This document shows, piece by piece, positions 31,940 through 40,961 of a DNA stretch of 60,232 nucleotides (the stretch's first letter is position 1; the number at the start of each line of letters is the position of its first letter). Below the pieces are notes generated by a model, which made no database searches, had not been told where the DNA came from, and saw only the letters and a program-made list of their open reading frames with translations. The stretch is from Scatosoma sp045650185. GTDB taxonomy: Bacteria > Bacillota > Clostridia > Christensenellales > Borkfalkiaceae. A program made the position numbers and the translations under genes. Location: assembly GCA_045650185.1 (NCBI GenBank), contig JAZRQY010000013.1:1-60232 (forward strand), written 5' to 3'.

Positions 31940-32902
31940 ATGAACTTTACTTTAGAGGTCAAAAAGGAGATAATCAATCGTTCGCTGGCGAAAAAACGAA
32001 CGATAGAAGAGGCGATTGCCGCAAAAAAAGCGGCGCTTTCCGCTTTCATCCGTACGAGTGGGCAACTCGGCTTTTACGAGGGCTTGCCTAACTTTTTCAT
32101 TACGACGGAAACGGAGCGCGTTGCGGAATTTTTCACCTCTCTCTTTTACGACGTCTTCGGGTTCGAGCTGACCGTCAGCGCCCATCACAACAAATTGAGC
32201 GGACGGGACAAGCTGCTCTTAACCTGCCCTGCGACGGAATGCAAGCGTGTCTTGAAGGACTTGGGGTTGTTGCGCGATAAGGGGGACGGCTTTAAGGCTT
32301 GGATACCCTCTGCCCTCGTCCGTAGTGATGAGAGCAAGGCGGCGTATATTCGTGGCGCATTCTTGGGCAGCGGCAGTTGTATTCTGCCGGGCGAGGAGAA
32401 CAGCACGGGTTATCACCTTGAGATTGTCTTTGGTGAAGAGGGGATTGCGGACGAGTTCTGCGGCTTATTAGAGGACTTTGAACTGTTCGGCAAGCGTGCG
32501 GAACGCAAGGACAACTTTATCGTCTATATCAAAAGCAAGGAGATGATCTCCGATTTCCTTTCGGTTATCGGGGTGGAAAAGGCGCTGGAAAGCTTTACGG
32601 AACTGCTCGAAATTCGCGACGAGGCAAACCAACACAACCGCGCGACGAATTGTTATATGGGGAACTTGGAAAAGACCCTGCAGGCATCTTCAAAGCAGGT
32701 GCGCGCCTTGAAGACTTTGAAGGAAAAAGAGGAGTTTTCAGAGCTTTCTCCTGAACTACAGGCGTTGGCGGACGCGCGTTTGCGCTCTCCGATGATGACG
32801 ATGCAGGAGCTTGCAAACGAGTTGAAAATATCAAAGAGTTGTTTAAGCCACAGAATGCGAAAGCTGATGTCGGTGGCAGAGAAATACGTTGAGGAAAAGT
32901 AA
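31940..32902 (+). CDS. whiA: Sporulation/cell-division regulator WhiA
   Basis: 320 residues. An N-terminal LAGLIDADG-like homing-endonuclease fold (SLAKKRTIEEAIAAKKAALS, then RGAFLGSGSC) precedes a C-terminal helix-turn-helix (LANELKISKSCLSHRMRKL), the WhiA layout. ATG 31940 is the start, as it gives the canonical MNFTLEVKKEI; the longer frame from 31877 would lie inside the PHP gene. In Bacillus, WhiA binds DNA and influences cell division and chromosome segregation. The rapZ and yvcK genes that usually accompany it are absent. Confidence 0.94.
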   Translation: MNFTLEVKKEIINRSLAKKRTIEEAIAAKKAALSAFIRTSGQLGFYEGLPNFFITTETERVAEFFTSLFYDVFGFELTVSAHHNKLSGRDKLLLTCPATECKRVLKDLGLLRDKGDGFKAWIPSALVRSDESKAAYIRGAFLGSGSCILPGEENSTGYHLEIVFGEEGIADEFCGLLEDFELFGKRAERKDNFIVYIKSKEMISDFLSVIGVEKALESFTELLEIRDEANQHNRATNCYMGNLEKTLQASSKQVRALKTLKEKEEFSELSPELQALADARLRSPMMTMQELANELKISKSCLSHRMRKLMSVAEKYVEEK

Positions 32903-32903
32903 A

Positions 32904-35900
32904 ATGACGGATTTTGTGCATTTACATTTGCATACGGAATACAGTCTTTTGGACGGTGCGGCGAAGGTAGACGATTTAATCGACTATCTCGTGGAAAACA
33001 ATATCAACGCTTGCGCGGTGACCGACCACGGGAATATGTACGCCTCGTTGTACTTTGCGGAGGAGTGCGTAAAGAAGGGGATCAAGTACATCATCGGCTG
33101 TGAGTTATACGCCACGGACGACCACTTTGACAAGCGCCCCGGCACGAAGACGGAGCATATCGTCTTGCTTGCGAAAAACAAGACGGGGTACAAAAATATC
33201 GTCAAGCTGGACTCCCTTTCCTACATTGACGGTTTCTACGGCAAGCCTCGTATTAGCTACGATTATATCAAAAAGCACAGCGAGGGTGTTATCTGTCTTT
33301 CCGCGTGCTTGGCAGGTAGAATCCCGCAGTATCTTATGGCGGGCGAATATGAAAAAGCAAAGGCGTTTGCCAAAGAAATGCAGGACGTCTTCGGCGAGGA
33401 TTTCTATATTGAGCTCCAAGACCACGGGATTGCAGAGGAACGGCAGATTATTCCCGAGCTTATCAAGCTTGCAAGAGAGCTGAACATTCAGCTGGTTGCC
33501 ACCAACGACGTGCATTACATTCGCAAAGAGGACTGGGAGGCGCACGACGTACTCCTCTGTATCCAAACGAAGAAAACGCTGGCTACGCCAAAGCGTATGA
33601 AATTCGACACGCAGGAATTCTACATGAAGTCGGGTGACGAGATGTTGGAGCTTTTCAAGTATGTTCCCGAGGCGATTTCGAACACTCGCGTGATTGCGGA
33701 TAAAATCGAAGAGCCTGTCTTTGATATTACCCCTGACGGCGATCCGATTCGTGATACTTCGCTCATTCCCTTGTATAAGGCGGACGACGGCTCTACTTCG
33801 CCGGATTATCTTACGAGATTGACCTGGGAGGGGATTCCTAAACGCTATTCGGAGATTACCGAAACGATTAAACAGCGTGTGGAATACGAGCTGAGTATCA
33901 TTATCAAGATGGGCTTTGCCGACTATTTCTTGATCGTATGGGACTACATCAACTGGTCGAGAAACCACGGGATCCCCGTAGGCCCGGGGCGTGGCTCGGG
34001 TGTAGGCAGTATCGTTGCATATTCCATCGGGATTACGGACGTTGACCCGTTAAAATACGACCTGATTTTCGAACGTTTCTTGAACCCTGACCGTGTATCG
34101 ATGCCCGACTTCGACGTTGACTTCTGTACCCGCAGAAGGCATGAAACGATTGAGTATGTACGCGAAAAATATCATCCTGAAAACGTAGCGCAAATCGTCA
34201 CCTTCGGTACGCTTGCTTCGCGTGCAGTTATCAAGGACGTAGGGCGTGTTATGGGCGTGCCGTATTCGGAAACGGACAAGGTGGCAAAGCTCATGGACGG
34301 CAAGTCCACAATCCGTGAATTGCTTGGTCTTAACATTCCTGCTTTAGAGGCGAAGGTGGAAAAGGAATCCGACCCCGAAAAGAAAGCGGAATTGGACAAG
34401 AAACTCAAGGAACTGAAGAAGAAAAAGAACGTAGAATTCGTAGAGGTATACGAAACGAACGAGGAGCTTCGTCGGGTTATTGACATGGGCTTAAAACTCG
34501 AAGGTATGCCCAAGAACACTTCCGAGCACGCGGCAGGCGTCGTTATCTGTAATAAGGTGCTTGCAGACAACGTACCTCTTGCCAGAAACGGCGAGGACAT
34601 CGTCACGCAGTTTGATATGAAGGAAGTTGAGGCGGTTGGTATGCTGAAGATGGACTTCCTTGCGCTGACGACCTTGACGGACATTGAAAACACCCTCAGT
34701 TATATCCGTGAGGGGAAGGGGATTGAAATTGACTTTAATAAAATCGGCGTGGATGTCCCCGAGGCGTATCAGCTGATTTCGTCGGGGGATACCGACGCTG
34801 TGTTCCAGCTTGAACAAGGTGGGATGAAGAAGTTCATGAAGGACTTGCAACCGAACTGTTTGGAAGACTTGATTGCAGGGATTTCGCTCTATCGTCCCGG
34901 CCCTATGGATTTCATTCCCAAGTATATCGAAAACAAGCATAACCCTGAAAAAATCGTCTACGATACTCCGTATTTAGAGCCGATTTTGAAAAACTCCTAC
35001 GGCGTTATCATCTATCAGGAGCAGGTAATGCAAATTTTCCAACAGCTTGCAGGCTATTCACTTGGGCAAGCCGACCTTGTGCGTCGCGCGATGTCCAAGA
35101 AGAAGAAAAAAGAGCTGATGGAACAGAAGGATAAGTTCATCTACGGCTCGCCCAAGGATAACATCACGGGCTGCGCGGCGCTTGGTATTCCTGCGGACGT
35201 AGCGGCGAAAATCTTCGCGGATATGGAAAGCTTTGCTTCGTACGCGTTCAACAAATCGCACGCGGCGGCGTATGCCGTGGTGGCGTACCGTACGGCGTAC
35301 TTAAAGCATTTCTATCCCAAGGAATTCTTGGCAGGCGTGCTCAACGACCGTATTGATAAAATCGAAGAAATTTCCAAGTACGTCATGTACATGAAGGAGA
35401 AGAATATCGACGTTCTTCCTCCCGATATCAACCGTTCGAGGGAGATTTTCTGGGTAGAGGGCAACGGGATTCGTATCGGCCTTGGCGCGTTGCGAGGCGT
35501 AGGGCAAGAGGCGATTGCCGCCGTTATCAAGGAAAGAGAAGAAAACGGTTTATTCCAAGATTTTTCCGATTTCGTACATCGCTGTACCAAGTATGTCAAT
35601 AAGCGTATCGTGGAAAGCTTGATTTATGCAGGCGCATTCGATTGCTTTGGCTACAATCGGGCGCAGGTTGCTCACGTATACGAGGACGTAATGGCGCGCG
35701 TCAGCGGTATGGAAAAGCAAAAGGCAGGGGCGCAAATGTCCTTCTTCGGCTCGATGATTGCAGAGCAGAAAATCGACGTTGTCTTCCCGAAGATTCCTGA
35801 ATTTGAAACGATGGAAAAGCTCTCGAAGGAAAAATCCGTACTCGGCGTTTACGTCAGCGGGCATCCGTTTGAAAAATTCCTGCCGTACTTTAAGGAATGT

Positions 35901-36575
35901 TCCTTCAACTGCTCTATGTTGAATGAATATACGGAGGACGAGGAAACGGGCGAGAGGACGTACGCGGATATTCGCGATGAACAGCCTGCAACGATGGGCG
36001 GCATGATTTCCGCTTTCAAGAAGTTGCAGACCCGTTCGGGGCAGTTTATGGCGTTCATCACCGTTGAGGATATGTACGGCTCGGTGGAATGCGTATGCTT
36101 CCCGAAGGTCTACGACAAGATTAAAGACTTTATGGAGGCGGACCGTGTGGTTTCGCTTTCGGGAAAAATCAGCATCAACGACGACAAAGCGCCGTCAATT
36201 ATCGTGGACAAAATGACGGAGTTTACTTTGGATAATCCCGTCGTGTACACGGCAGAGCGTACTTCGTCGTACGCGCCTCGCGGCTATGCGGATGGAGCTC
36301 GCGCAAAAGAGCCTGCGCCGCAAAGACAAGCGCAGCCTGCTCCTGCGGTAGAAAAGCCGCAAAAACCCACGAGACTTTGGCTGAATATTTCCGGGCTGGA
36401 AGATGCGGACGTAGACGAGCTGATGGACACGTTTGCGTACTATCCCGGGGATACGGAAGTGGTGTTTGTACGCGACGGAAAGAAGATGCTTTGCTCCGAG
36501 CGAGTTAACCCCGGCAAGGCGTTAATGGCAGAACTTGCGTCGTTTTTGCCGGCAAATTGCATAAAATTAGCTTAA
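32904..36575 (+). CDS. dnaE: DNA polymerase III alpha subunit (DnaE)
   Basis: 1223 residues. The N-terminal PHP domain (FVHLHLHTEYSLLDG) is followed by the C-family polymerase palm with GPGRGSGVGSIVAY and the catalytic aspartates in PDFDVDFC, the fingers (NKSHAAAYAVVAYRTAYLKH), a tandem helix-hairpin-helix region and a C-terminal OB domain (QFMAFITVEDMYGSVECVCF). The ATG at 32904 follows gagg; the TTG at 32889 is not needed. Firmicutes use DnaE with PolC at the fork. The last 110 residues are low-complexity and then a small domain. Confidence 0.97.
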   Translation: MTDFVHLHLHTEYSLLDGAAKVDDLIDYLVENNINACAVTDHGNMYASLYFAEECVKKGIKYIIGCELYATDDHFDKRPGTKTEHIVLLAKNKTGYKNIVKLDSLSYIDGFYGKPRISYDYIKKHSEGVICLSACLAGRIPQYLMAGEYEKAKAFAKEMQDVFGEDFYIELQDHGIAEERQIIPELIKLARELNIQLVATNDVHYIRKEDWEAHDVLLCIQTKKTLATPKRMKFDTQEFYMKSGDEMLELFKYVPEAISNTRVIADKIEEPVFDITPDGDPIRDTSLIPLYKADDGSTSPDYLTRLTWEGIPKRYSEITETIKQRVEYELSIIIKMGFADYFLIVWDYINWSRNHGIPVGPGRGSGVGSIVAYSIGITDVDPLKYDLIFERFLNPDRVSMPDFDVDFCTRRRHETIEYVREKYHPENVAQIVTFGTLASRAVIKDVGRVMGVPYSETDKVAKLMDGKSTIRELLGLNIPALEAKVEKESDPEKKAELDKKLKELKKKKNVEFVEVYETNEELRRVIDMGLKLEGMPKNTSEHAAGVVICNKVLADNVPLARNGEDIVTQFDMKEVEAVGMLKMDFLALTTLTDIENTLSYIREGKGIEIDFNKIGVDVPEAYQLISSGDTDAVFQLEQGGMKKFMKDLQPNCLEDLIAGISLYRPGPMDFIPKYIENKHNPEKIVYDTPYLEPILKNSYGVIIYQEQVMQIFQQLAGYSLGQADLVRRAMSKKKKKELMEQKDKFIYGSPKDNITGCAALGIPADVAAKIFADMESFASYAFNKSHAAAYAVVAYRTAYLKHFYPKEFLAGVLNDRIDKIEEISKYVMYMKEKNIDVLPPDINRSREIFWVEGNGIRIGLGALRGVGQEAIAAVIKEREENGLFQDFSDFVHRCTKYVNKRIVESLIYAGAFDCFGYNRAQVAHVYEDVMARVSGMEKQKAGAQMSFFGSMIAEQKIDVVFPKIPEFETMEKLSKEKSVLGVYVSGHPFEKFLPYFKECSFNCSMLNEYTEDEETGERTYADIRDEQPATMGGMISAFKKLQTRSGQFMAFITVEDMYGSVECVCFPKVYDKIKDFMEADRVVSLSGKISINDDKAPSIIVDKMTEFTLDNPVVYTAERTSSYAPRGYADGARAKEPAPQRQAQPAPAVEKPQKPTRLWLNISGLEDADVDELMDTFAYYPGDTEVVFVRDGKKMLCSERVNPGKALMAELASFLPANCIKLA

Positions 36576-36600
36576 AAATAAAAAAATAGAAGCAAAAGAC

Positions 36601-36629
36601 TTGCGTTTTTTGTAGAATACGTATATAAT
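36601..36629 (+). promoter_or_regulatory. Promoter of pfkA
   Basis: TTGCGT, a 17-base spacer and a perfect TATAAT, 60 bases before the start. Confidence 0.75.
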
Positions 36630-36688
36630 ACGTTAGGCACTTACAAAAGATTGCATCAAAAATACGAGATAGAAGATAGAGGTTAGTT

Positions 36689-37651
36689 ATGAAACGTATC
36701 GGTTTGTTGACGAGTGGGGGCGATGCTCCTGGTATGAACGCGGCGATTCGCGCGGTGGTTCGTACGGCAATCTATTACGGTATGGAGGTATACGGCATCG
36801 AGCGTGGTTATGCAGGCTTGATGAACGAGGAACTGTACAAGATGGAAATGCGCAGCGTTTCCAACATCGTACAATGCGGCGGTACGAAACTGCGTACGGC
36901 AAGATGTTTGGAGATGCTGACGAAAGAGGGGCAGCAGCGTGCGGCGGATACCATCAAGAAGTACGGTATCGAAGGCTTGGTAGTCATCGGTGGCGACGGT
37001 TCTTTCCGTGGCGCAAAGGTCTTGTCGGAGGAATTCGGCATTCCTACCATCGGCATTCCGGGCACGATTGACAACGACCTTGAATACACCGACTATACGC
37101 TTGGTTTTGATACGGCGGTAAATACCTGCTTGGATATCATCAACAAGTTGCGTGATACGATGACCTCGCACGAACGTATTTGCGTTGTAGAGGTTATGGG
37201 TAGACATTGTGGTGATATTGCTCTGTACAGCGGTATTGCTTCCGGCGCAGAAATTATCGTTGTGCCTGAAATTCATTTTGACCTCGACGATATCGTGTCG
37301 AAAATCAATAAATCGCGTGCTAACGGTAAGCATTCCAATATTATCGTAGTAGCGGAAGGTGTTACGAGCGCAGATCAGTTTGCGAAGAACTTGCAGGCGG
37401 TTACGTCCTATGACGTTCGTCCCACGTGCATCGGCCACGTACAGCGTGGTGGCTCGCCCTCGATGGCGGACAGAATGCTTGCGGCGCAGTTCGGCAACAA
37501 GGCGGTACGCCTCTTGAAAGATGGGATAGGCAACCGCGTTGTCGGTATCCGCGACAACAAGATTATTGATATGGATATCATCGAAGCAGTATCCATGAAA
37601 AAGACGTTCAATCACGAATTGTACGAAACTCTGCAAATGATTTCTATGTAA
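36689..37651 (+). CDS. pfkA: ATP-dependent 6-phosphofructokinase
   Basis: Committed step of glycolysis, fructose 6-phosphate to fructose 1,6-bisphosphate. 320 residues, bacterial type. TSGGDAPGMNAAIRAVVR binds ATP, IGGDGSFRGA follows, and the catalytic aspartate lies in PGTIDNDLEYTDYTLGFDTA. VEVMGRHCGDIALYSG and HVQRGGSPSMADR complete the active site. The glycine at the ATP loop (GGDGS) indicates ATP rather than pyrophosphate as phosphoryl donor. Own promoter and terminator. Confidence 0.97.
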   Translation: MKRIGLLTSGGDAPGMNAAIRAVVRTAIYYGMEVYGIERGYAGLMNEELYKMEMRSVSNIVQCGGTKLRTARCLEMLTKEGQQRAADTIKKYGIEGLVVIGGDGSFRGAKVLSEEFGIPTIGIPGTIDNDLEYTDYTLGFDTAVNTCLDIINKLRDTMTSHERICVVEVMGRHCGDIALYSGIASGAEIIVVPEIHFDLDDIVSKINKSRANGKHSNIIVVAEGVTSADQFAKNLQAVTSYDVRPTCIGHVQRGGSPSMADRMLAAQFGNKAVRLLKDGIGNRVVGIRDNKIIDMDIIEAVSMKKTFNHELYETLQMISM

Positions 37652-37655
37652 AATA

Positions 37656-37681
37656 AAAAACCGCCGTCGGGCGGTTTTTTT
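37656..37681 (+). terminator. Terminator after pfkA
   Basis: aaaaccgcc pairs with ggcggtttt around gtcg, followed by T. Confidence 0.9.
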
Positions 37682-37718
37682 CTGTCAACTTTTCTCTTCC
37701 CGTTGCATATAATAGAAT

Positions 37719-37868
37719 ATGGCGGAAAAGCCACATTATCGCTTGAAATCGTTGGCTAGACGCAGGCGAACACGAAAGAAAATCGGTCTGGCGCTTTGCA
37801 ACACGCGTTGCGAAAGCGCTGCTTGGACTGGTGATGATATTGCATTCTGGACGCATAGTGAAAAGTAG
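37719..37868 (+). CDS. Possible 49-residue basic ORF
   Basis: ATG 37719 opens a frame of 49 codons ending in TAG, with an Arg/Lys-rich N-terminal half (SLARRRRTRKKIG). A TATAAT at 37708-37713 lies directly in front, which leaves no ribosome site. It ends eight bases before the next gene. No family is recognised; it may be chance. Confidence 0.2.
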   Translation: MAEKPHYRLKSLARRRRTRKKIGLALCNTRCESAAWTGDDIAFWTHSEK

Positions 37869-37875
37869 GTAGGGC

Positions 37876-38358
37876 GTGAGAAAAACAGAAAAATTGATTG
37901 CCTCCATCGTGGCGATTGCCTTAGGGATTTTATTGATTATATTAAAGGGAACGACCGTACAGCTGATAACCTCTATCTTTGCGGTTTTACTGCTGGTACT
38001 CGGGATAATGGATTTCGTGGCAGGGGAAGGGCAAATAGCTACGCTAAAATGCGTTGCAGGGATTTTCATTCTTGCGTTTAGCTGGCTGATTTTATCTACA
38101 GTATTGTACATTCTTGCGGCGATGCTGTTGGTTGCCTCCGTTTGGTGGGTTTACGAGCTGTGGAAAACCAGTTGCGTTCGTTCATTTGGCTACCATTTCT
38201 TGTTGCTGTACGCGCGTCCGCTGTTCTTGGCGATGATTGGCGCATTTCTCCTATTCCACCAAGGGGAAGGAAGAGAGTGGGTGTTCATTGTTGCAGGAGT
38301 TCTAACCATATTCGAGGGGGCGCTGTTGTTTGCCGGTACGATCAAGACAATCGAATAA
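37876..38358 (+). CDS. DUF308/HdeD-like membrane protein
   Basis: 160 residues with about six short hydrophobic helices in pairs, the duplicated helix pattern of the DUF308 (HdeD-like) family: ALGILLIILKGTTVQLITS, then VLGIMDFVAGE, and a related pair at the C-terminus (FIVAGVLTIFEGALLFAGTI). The start is GTG 37876 after taggt. The function is unknown; relatives are small inner-membrane proteins. Single gene followed by a terminator. Confidence 0.65.
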   Translation: MRKTEKLIASIVAIALGILLIILKGTTVQLITSIFAVLLLVLGIMDFVAGEGQIATLKCVAGIFILAFSWLILSTVLYILAAMLLVASVWWVYELWKTSCVRSFGYHFLLLYARPLFLAMIGAFLLFHQGEGREWVFIVAGVLTIFEGALLFAGTIKTIE

Positions 38359-38362
38359 AATT

Positions 38363-38388
38363 GCGCCCTTTGTGGGCGCTTTTTTTTG
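38363..38388 (+). terminator. Terminator after the DUF308-like gene
   Basis: gcgccc pairs with gggcgc around tttgt, then eight T. Confidence 0.9.
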
Positions 38389-38470
38389 GTATATTTTGTC
38401 GTTTTATCGAATAATGATAAAAATTTATCGATTTAAACATCAAAAAATGTGGTACGGGGCATTGTTGTTC

Positions 38471-38499
38471 TTGTGATTTTATAAAAAGTATGTTATAAT
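38471..38499 (+). promoter_or_regulatory. Promoter of the fumarate-respiration operon
   Basis: TTGTGA, a 17-base spacer and a perfect TATAAT. It appears to serve twelve genes over 12.6 kb; I see no other strong promoter inside. Confidence 0.8.
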
Positions 38500-38513
38500 A
38501 CTTTCGTATGATT

Positions 38514-38550
38514 GGGACAGTATGGGATTTTTTGGCTAAAATGCTGTTCC
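38514..38550 (+). other. Hairpin in the operon leader
   Basis: gggacagtat (38514-38523) pairs with atgctgttcc (38541-38550) with two wobbles, in the 80-base untranslated leader. No T run; it may affect mRNA stability. Confidence 0.4.
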
Positions 38551-38586
38551 TTCTAAGGCAAAGATAATAAAAAATGGAGTGATATT

Positions 38587-39537
38587 ATGAACAACAAGAT
38601 TACAATTATTGGTGCTGGCTCGGTAGGTGCGACGATTGCGTATACGTTGGTAGCGCAAGGCGCCGTATCGGAACTTGTCTTAATCGACGTAAACGAGGCG
38701 AAAGCGCAGGGCGAAGCAATGGATATTATGCAGGCAACTCCCTATTTGCATCCCGTAAAAATTTATGCTGGTACGTACGAAGATGCGGCTGGCTCGGATA
38801 TCGTCATCGTTACGTCGGGCATTGGCAGAAAGCCTGGTCAATCCCGTATCGACCTCACGCAGACCAACGTAAACATTTTGAAGTCGATTGCACCGCAAAT
38901 TGTAAAGGCTGCTCCCGACGCATTGTATATTTTCGTTGCAAATCCCGTGGATATTCTCACCTACGTATTCTGCAAGATTACGGGTGTTCCTCGCAACCGT
39001 GTTATCGGCTCTGGTTGTACTTTGGATAGTATTCGCTTGAGAACGAAACTTTCGGAGTTGTATTCCGTCAACCAAAAGCAGGTACACGCTTACGTTTTGG
39101 GCGAACACGGCGACAGCTCGTTCGTGGCTTGGTCGGCGGCGGACATTTCCGGTATTCCTCTTGATCAATACAATGAGGCAATTACGCAGGAAGGTTCTTT
39201 GCAGGTAATGCCTTACAGCCGTGAGGAGGTAGAAACCTACGTGAAGAAGTCGGGAGGTCAAATCATCGCAGGCAAGGGCGCAACCTTCTATGGGATTGCG
39301 GCAAGTGTTGCGCAGATCGTCAACAGCATTTATTCCAGCGCGCACACCATTCTGCCCGTATCCACCGTTTTGGAAGGGGAATACGGCATTTCGGACGTTG
39401 CGTTGTCCACTCTTTGCGCGATCAGCAACAAGGGGATTGTAACGACGTTGGCGCCGAAGCTGTCCGAGGACGAGCTTGCGAAAATGCGCCATAGCGCAGA
39501 CGTTTTGAAAGGCGTTATTGCAGAAATTGAAATTTAA
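38587..39537 (+). CDS. L-lactate/malate dehydrogenase family protein
   Basis: 316 residues. Rossmann start ITIIGAGSVGATIAYTL, catalytic H174 in LGEHGDSS, and the D147/R150 pair in GCTLDSIRLRTKL place it in the LDH/LDH-like MDH family. The loop that sets substrate choice reads GIGRKPGQSR: R81 stands where lactate dehydrogenases have glutamine and malate dehydrogenases have arginine, while T233 keeps the LDH-like residue. Because fumarase follows 18 bases later, oxaloacetate reduction to malate is plausible; standard pipelines would call it L-lactate dehydrogenase. First gene of the long operon. Activity needs testing. Confidence 0.85.
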   Translation: MNNKITIIGAGSVGATIAYTLVAQGAVSELVLIDVNEAKAQGEAMDIMQATPYLHPVKIYAGTYEDAAGSDIVIVTSGIGRKPGQSRIDLTQTNVNILKSIAPQIVKAAPDALYIFVANPVDILTYVFCKITGVPRNRVIGSGCTLDSIRLRTKLSELYSVNQKQVHAYVLGEHGDSSFVAWSAADISGIPLDQYNEAITQEGSLQVMPYSREEVETYVKKSGGQIIAGKGATFYGIAASVAQIVNSIYSSAHTILPVSTVLEGEYGISDVALSTLCAISNKGIVTTLAPKLSEDELAKMRHSADVLKGVIAEIEI

Positions 39538-39555
39538 CGGTTAGAGGATAAAATT

Positions 39556-40932
39556 ATGGAATATCGTATTGAAAAAGACACGATGGGGGAGATGAAAGTC
39601 CCTGCAGACAGATACTGGGCGGCACAGACACAAAGAAGCCGTGAAAACTTCCCGATTGGCGACGAGATTATGCCTCGCGAAATTACGCACGCATTTGGTA
39701 TTTTGAAGAAAGCGGCGGCGCTTGCAAATCATAAGCTTGGCAAGATTTCCGATGAAAAGCTGTCGGCGATTTGCGCGGCTTGCGACGAAGTAATTTCGGG
39801 TGAATTGAACTCCCATTTCCCGTTGGTCGTATGGCAGACTGGTAGTGGTACGCAGTCGAATATGAACGCCAACGAGGTTATCGCAAATCGCGGCAACGAA
39901 ATCGCAGGCGCAAAACTGTTGCACCCTAACGACGACATTAACAAGAGCCAAAGCTCCAACGATACCTTCCCTACGGCGATGCATATTGCGGCGGTGATTG
40001 CTATCGAGGACAAGCTGTTCCCCTCTATGGACACCTTGATTGCAACCTTCAAACGCTTGGAAGTAGAGAACGAAGGGATTGTCAAGAGTGGTAGAACGCA
40101 CTTGCAGGACGCAGTTCCCATCGCATTCTCACAGGAGATTAGCGGTTGGAGAAATATGGTTGAAAAGACGAAGGCGCAGTTGCAGCTTGCGCTCGGTGGC
40201 TTGAAAGAGCTTGCGCTTGGCGGCACGGCAGTAGGTACGGGCTTGAACGCACCCAAGGGCTTTGCGGAAGAAGTGGCGGCGCAGGTAAGCGTATTGACGG
40301 GCAAGACCTTCATCACGGCGGAAAACAAGTACCACGCTTTGACGGCGAAGGACGAGCTCGTGTTTGCGCACGGTGCGTTGAAGGCGCTTGCTTGCAACCT
40401 GATGAAGATTGCCAACGACGTTCGTTGGCTTGCCAGCGGCCCTCGTGACGGTCTTGGGGAAATCTTCATTCCTGAAAACGAACCCGGTTCTTCGATTATG
40501 CCTGGTAAAGTCAACCCCACGCAATGCGAATCTATGACGATGGTTGCCGTACAGGTTATGGCAAACGACGTTGCGGTAGGCGTTGGCGCATCGCAGGGTA
40601 ACTTCGAGCTCAACGTATTCATGCCCGTTATTATTTACAACTTCTTGCAGTCGGTACGCTTGCTGGCAGACGGCATCGCATCCTTCGAGAAGAACTGTGT
40701 CACGGGTATCAAAGCAAATAAGGAGAAGATGCATCACAACTTGTACAACTCCTTGATGCTCGTAACCGCACTCAATCCATACATCGGTTATGAGAATGCG
40801 GCAAAGACGGCAAAGAAAGCGTACAAGGAAAACATCTCTTTGAAGGAAGCGTGCGTTGCACTCGGTTTCCTGACGGCAGAAAAGTTTGACGAAGTCTTCC
40901 GTCCTGAAGAAATGGCTTATCCTCAGAAGTGA
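39556..40932 (+). CDS. fumC: Class II fumarase
   Basis: Interconverts L-malate and fumarate without an iron-sulfur cluster. 458 residues, normal. Superfamily signature GSSIMPGKVNPTQCE, plus the substrate-binding TGSGTQSNMNANEV, LHPNDDINKSQSSNDTFPTA and GRTHLQDAVPI. agagga lies before the start. It sits between the dehydrogenase and hdrB with gaps of 18 and 29 bases. In context it should run towards fumarate, feeding the reductase encoded downstream. Confidence 0.97.
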   Translation: MEYRIEKDTMGEMKVPADRYWAAQTQRSRENFPIGDEIMPREITHAFGILKKAAALANHKLGKISDEKLSAICAACDEVISGELNSHFPLVVWQTGSGTQSNMNANEVIANRGNEIAGAKLLHPNDDINKSQSSNDTFPTAMHIAAVIAIEDKLFPSMDTLIATFKRLEVENEGIVKSGRTHLQDAVPIAFSQEISGWRNMVEKTKAQLQLALGGLKELALGGTAVGTGLNAPKGFAEEVAAQVSVLTGKTFITAENKYHALTAKDELVFAHGALKALACNLMKIANDVRWLASGPRDGLGEIFIPENEPGSSIMPGKVNPTQCESMTMVAVQVMANDVAVGVGASQGNFELNVFMPVIIYNFLQSVRLLADGIASFEKNCVTGIKANKEKMHHNLYNSLMLVTALNPYIGYENAAKTAKKAYKENISLKEACVALGFLTAEKFDEVFRPEEMAYPQK

Positions 40933-40961
40933 GAACGATAAAAACGAAAAGGTATATCGGT

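Noticed and set aside
32889..32903. TTG start for dnaE
   Set aside because: The ATG at 32904 has a better-spaced ribosome site and gives the usual start of DnaE.
38466..38490. Possible Rex (redox) operator at the fumarate operon promoter, from TTGTTCTTGTGATTTTAT
   Set aside because: The inverted half-site (CACAA or AACAA) is missing; only one half matches.
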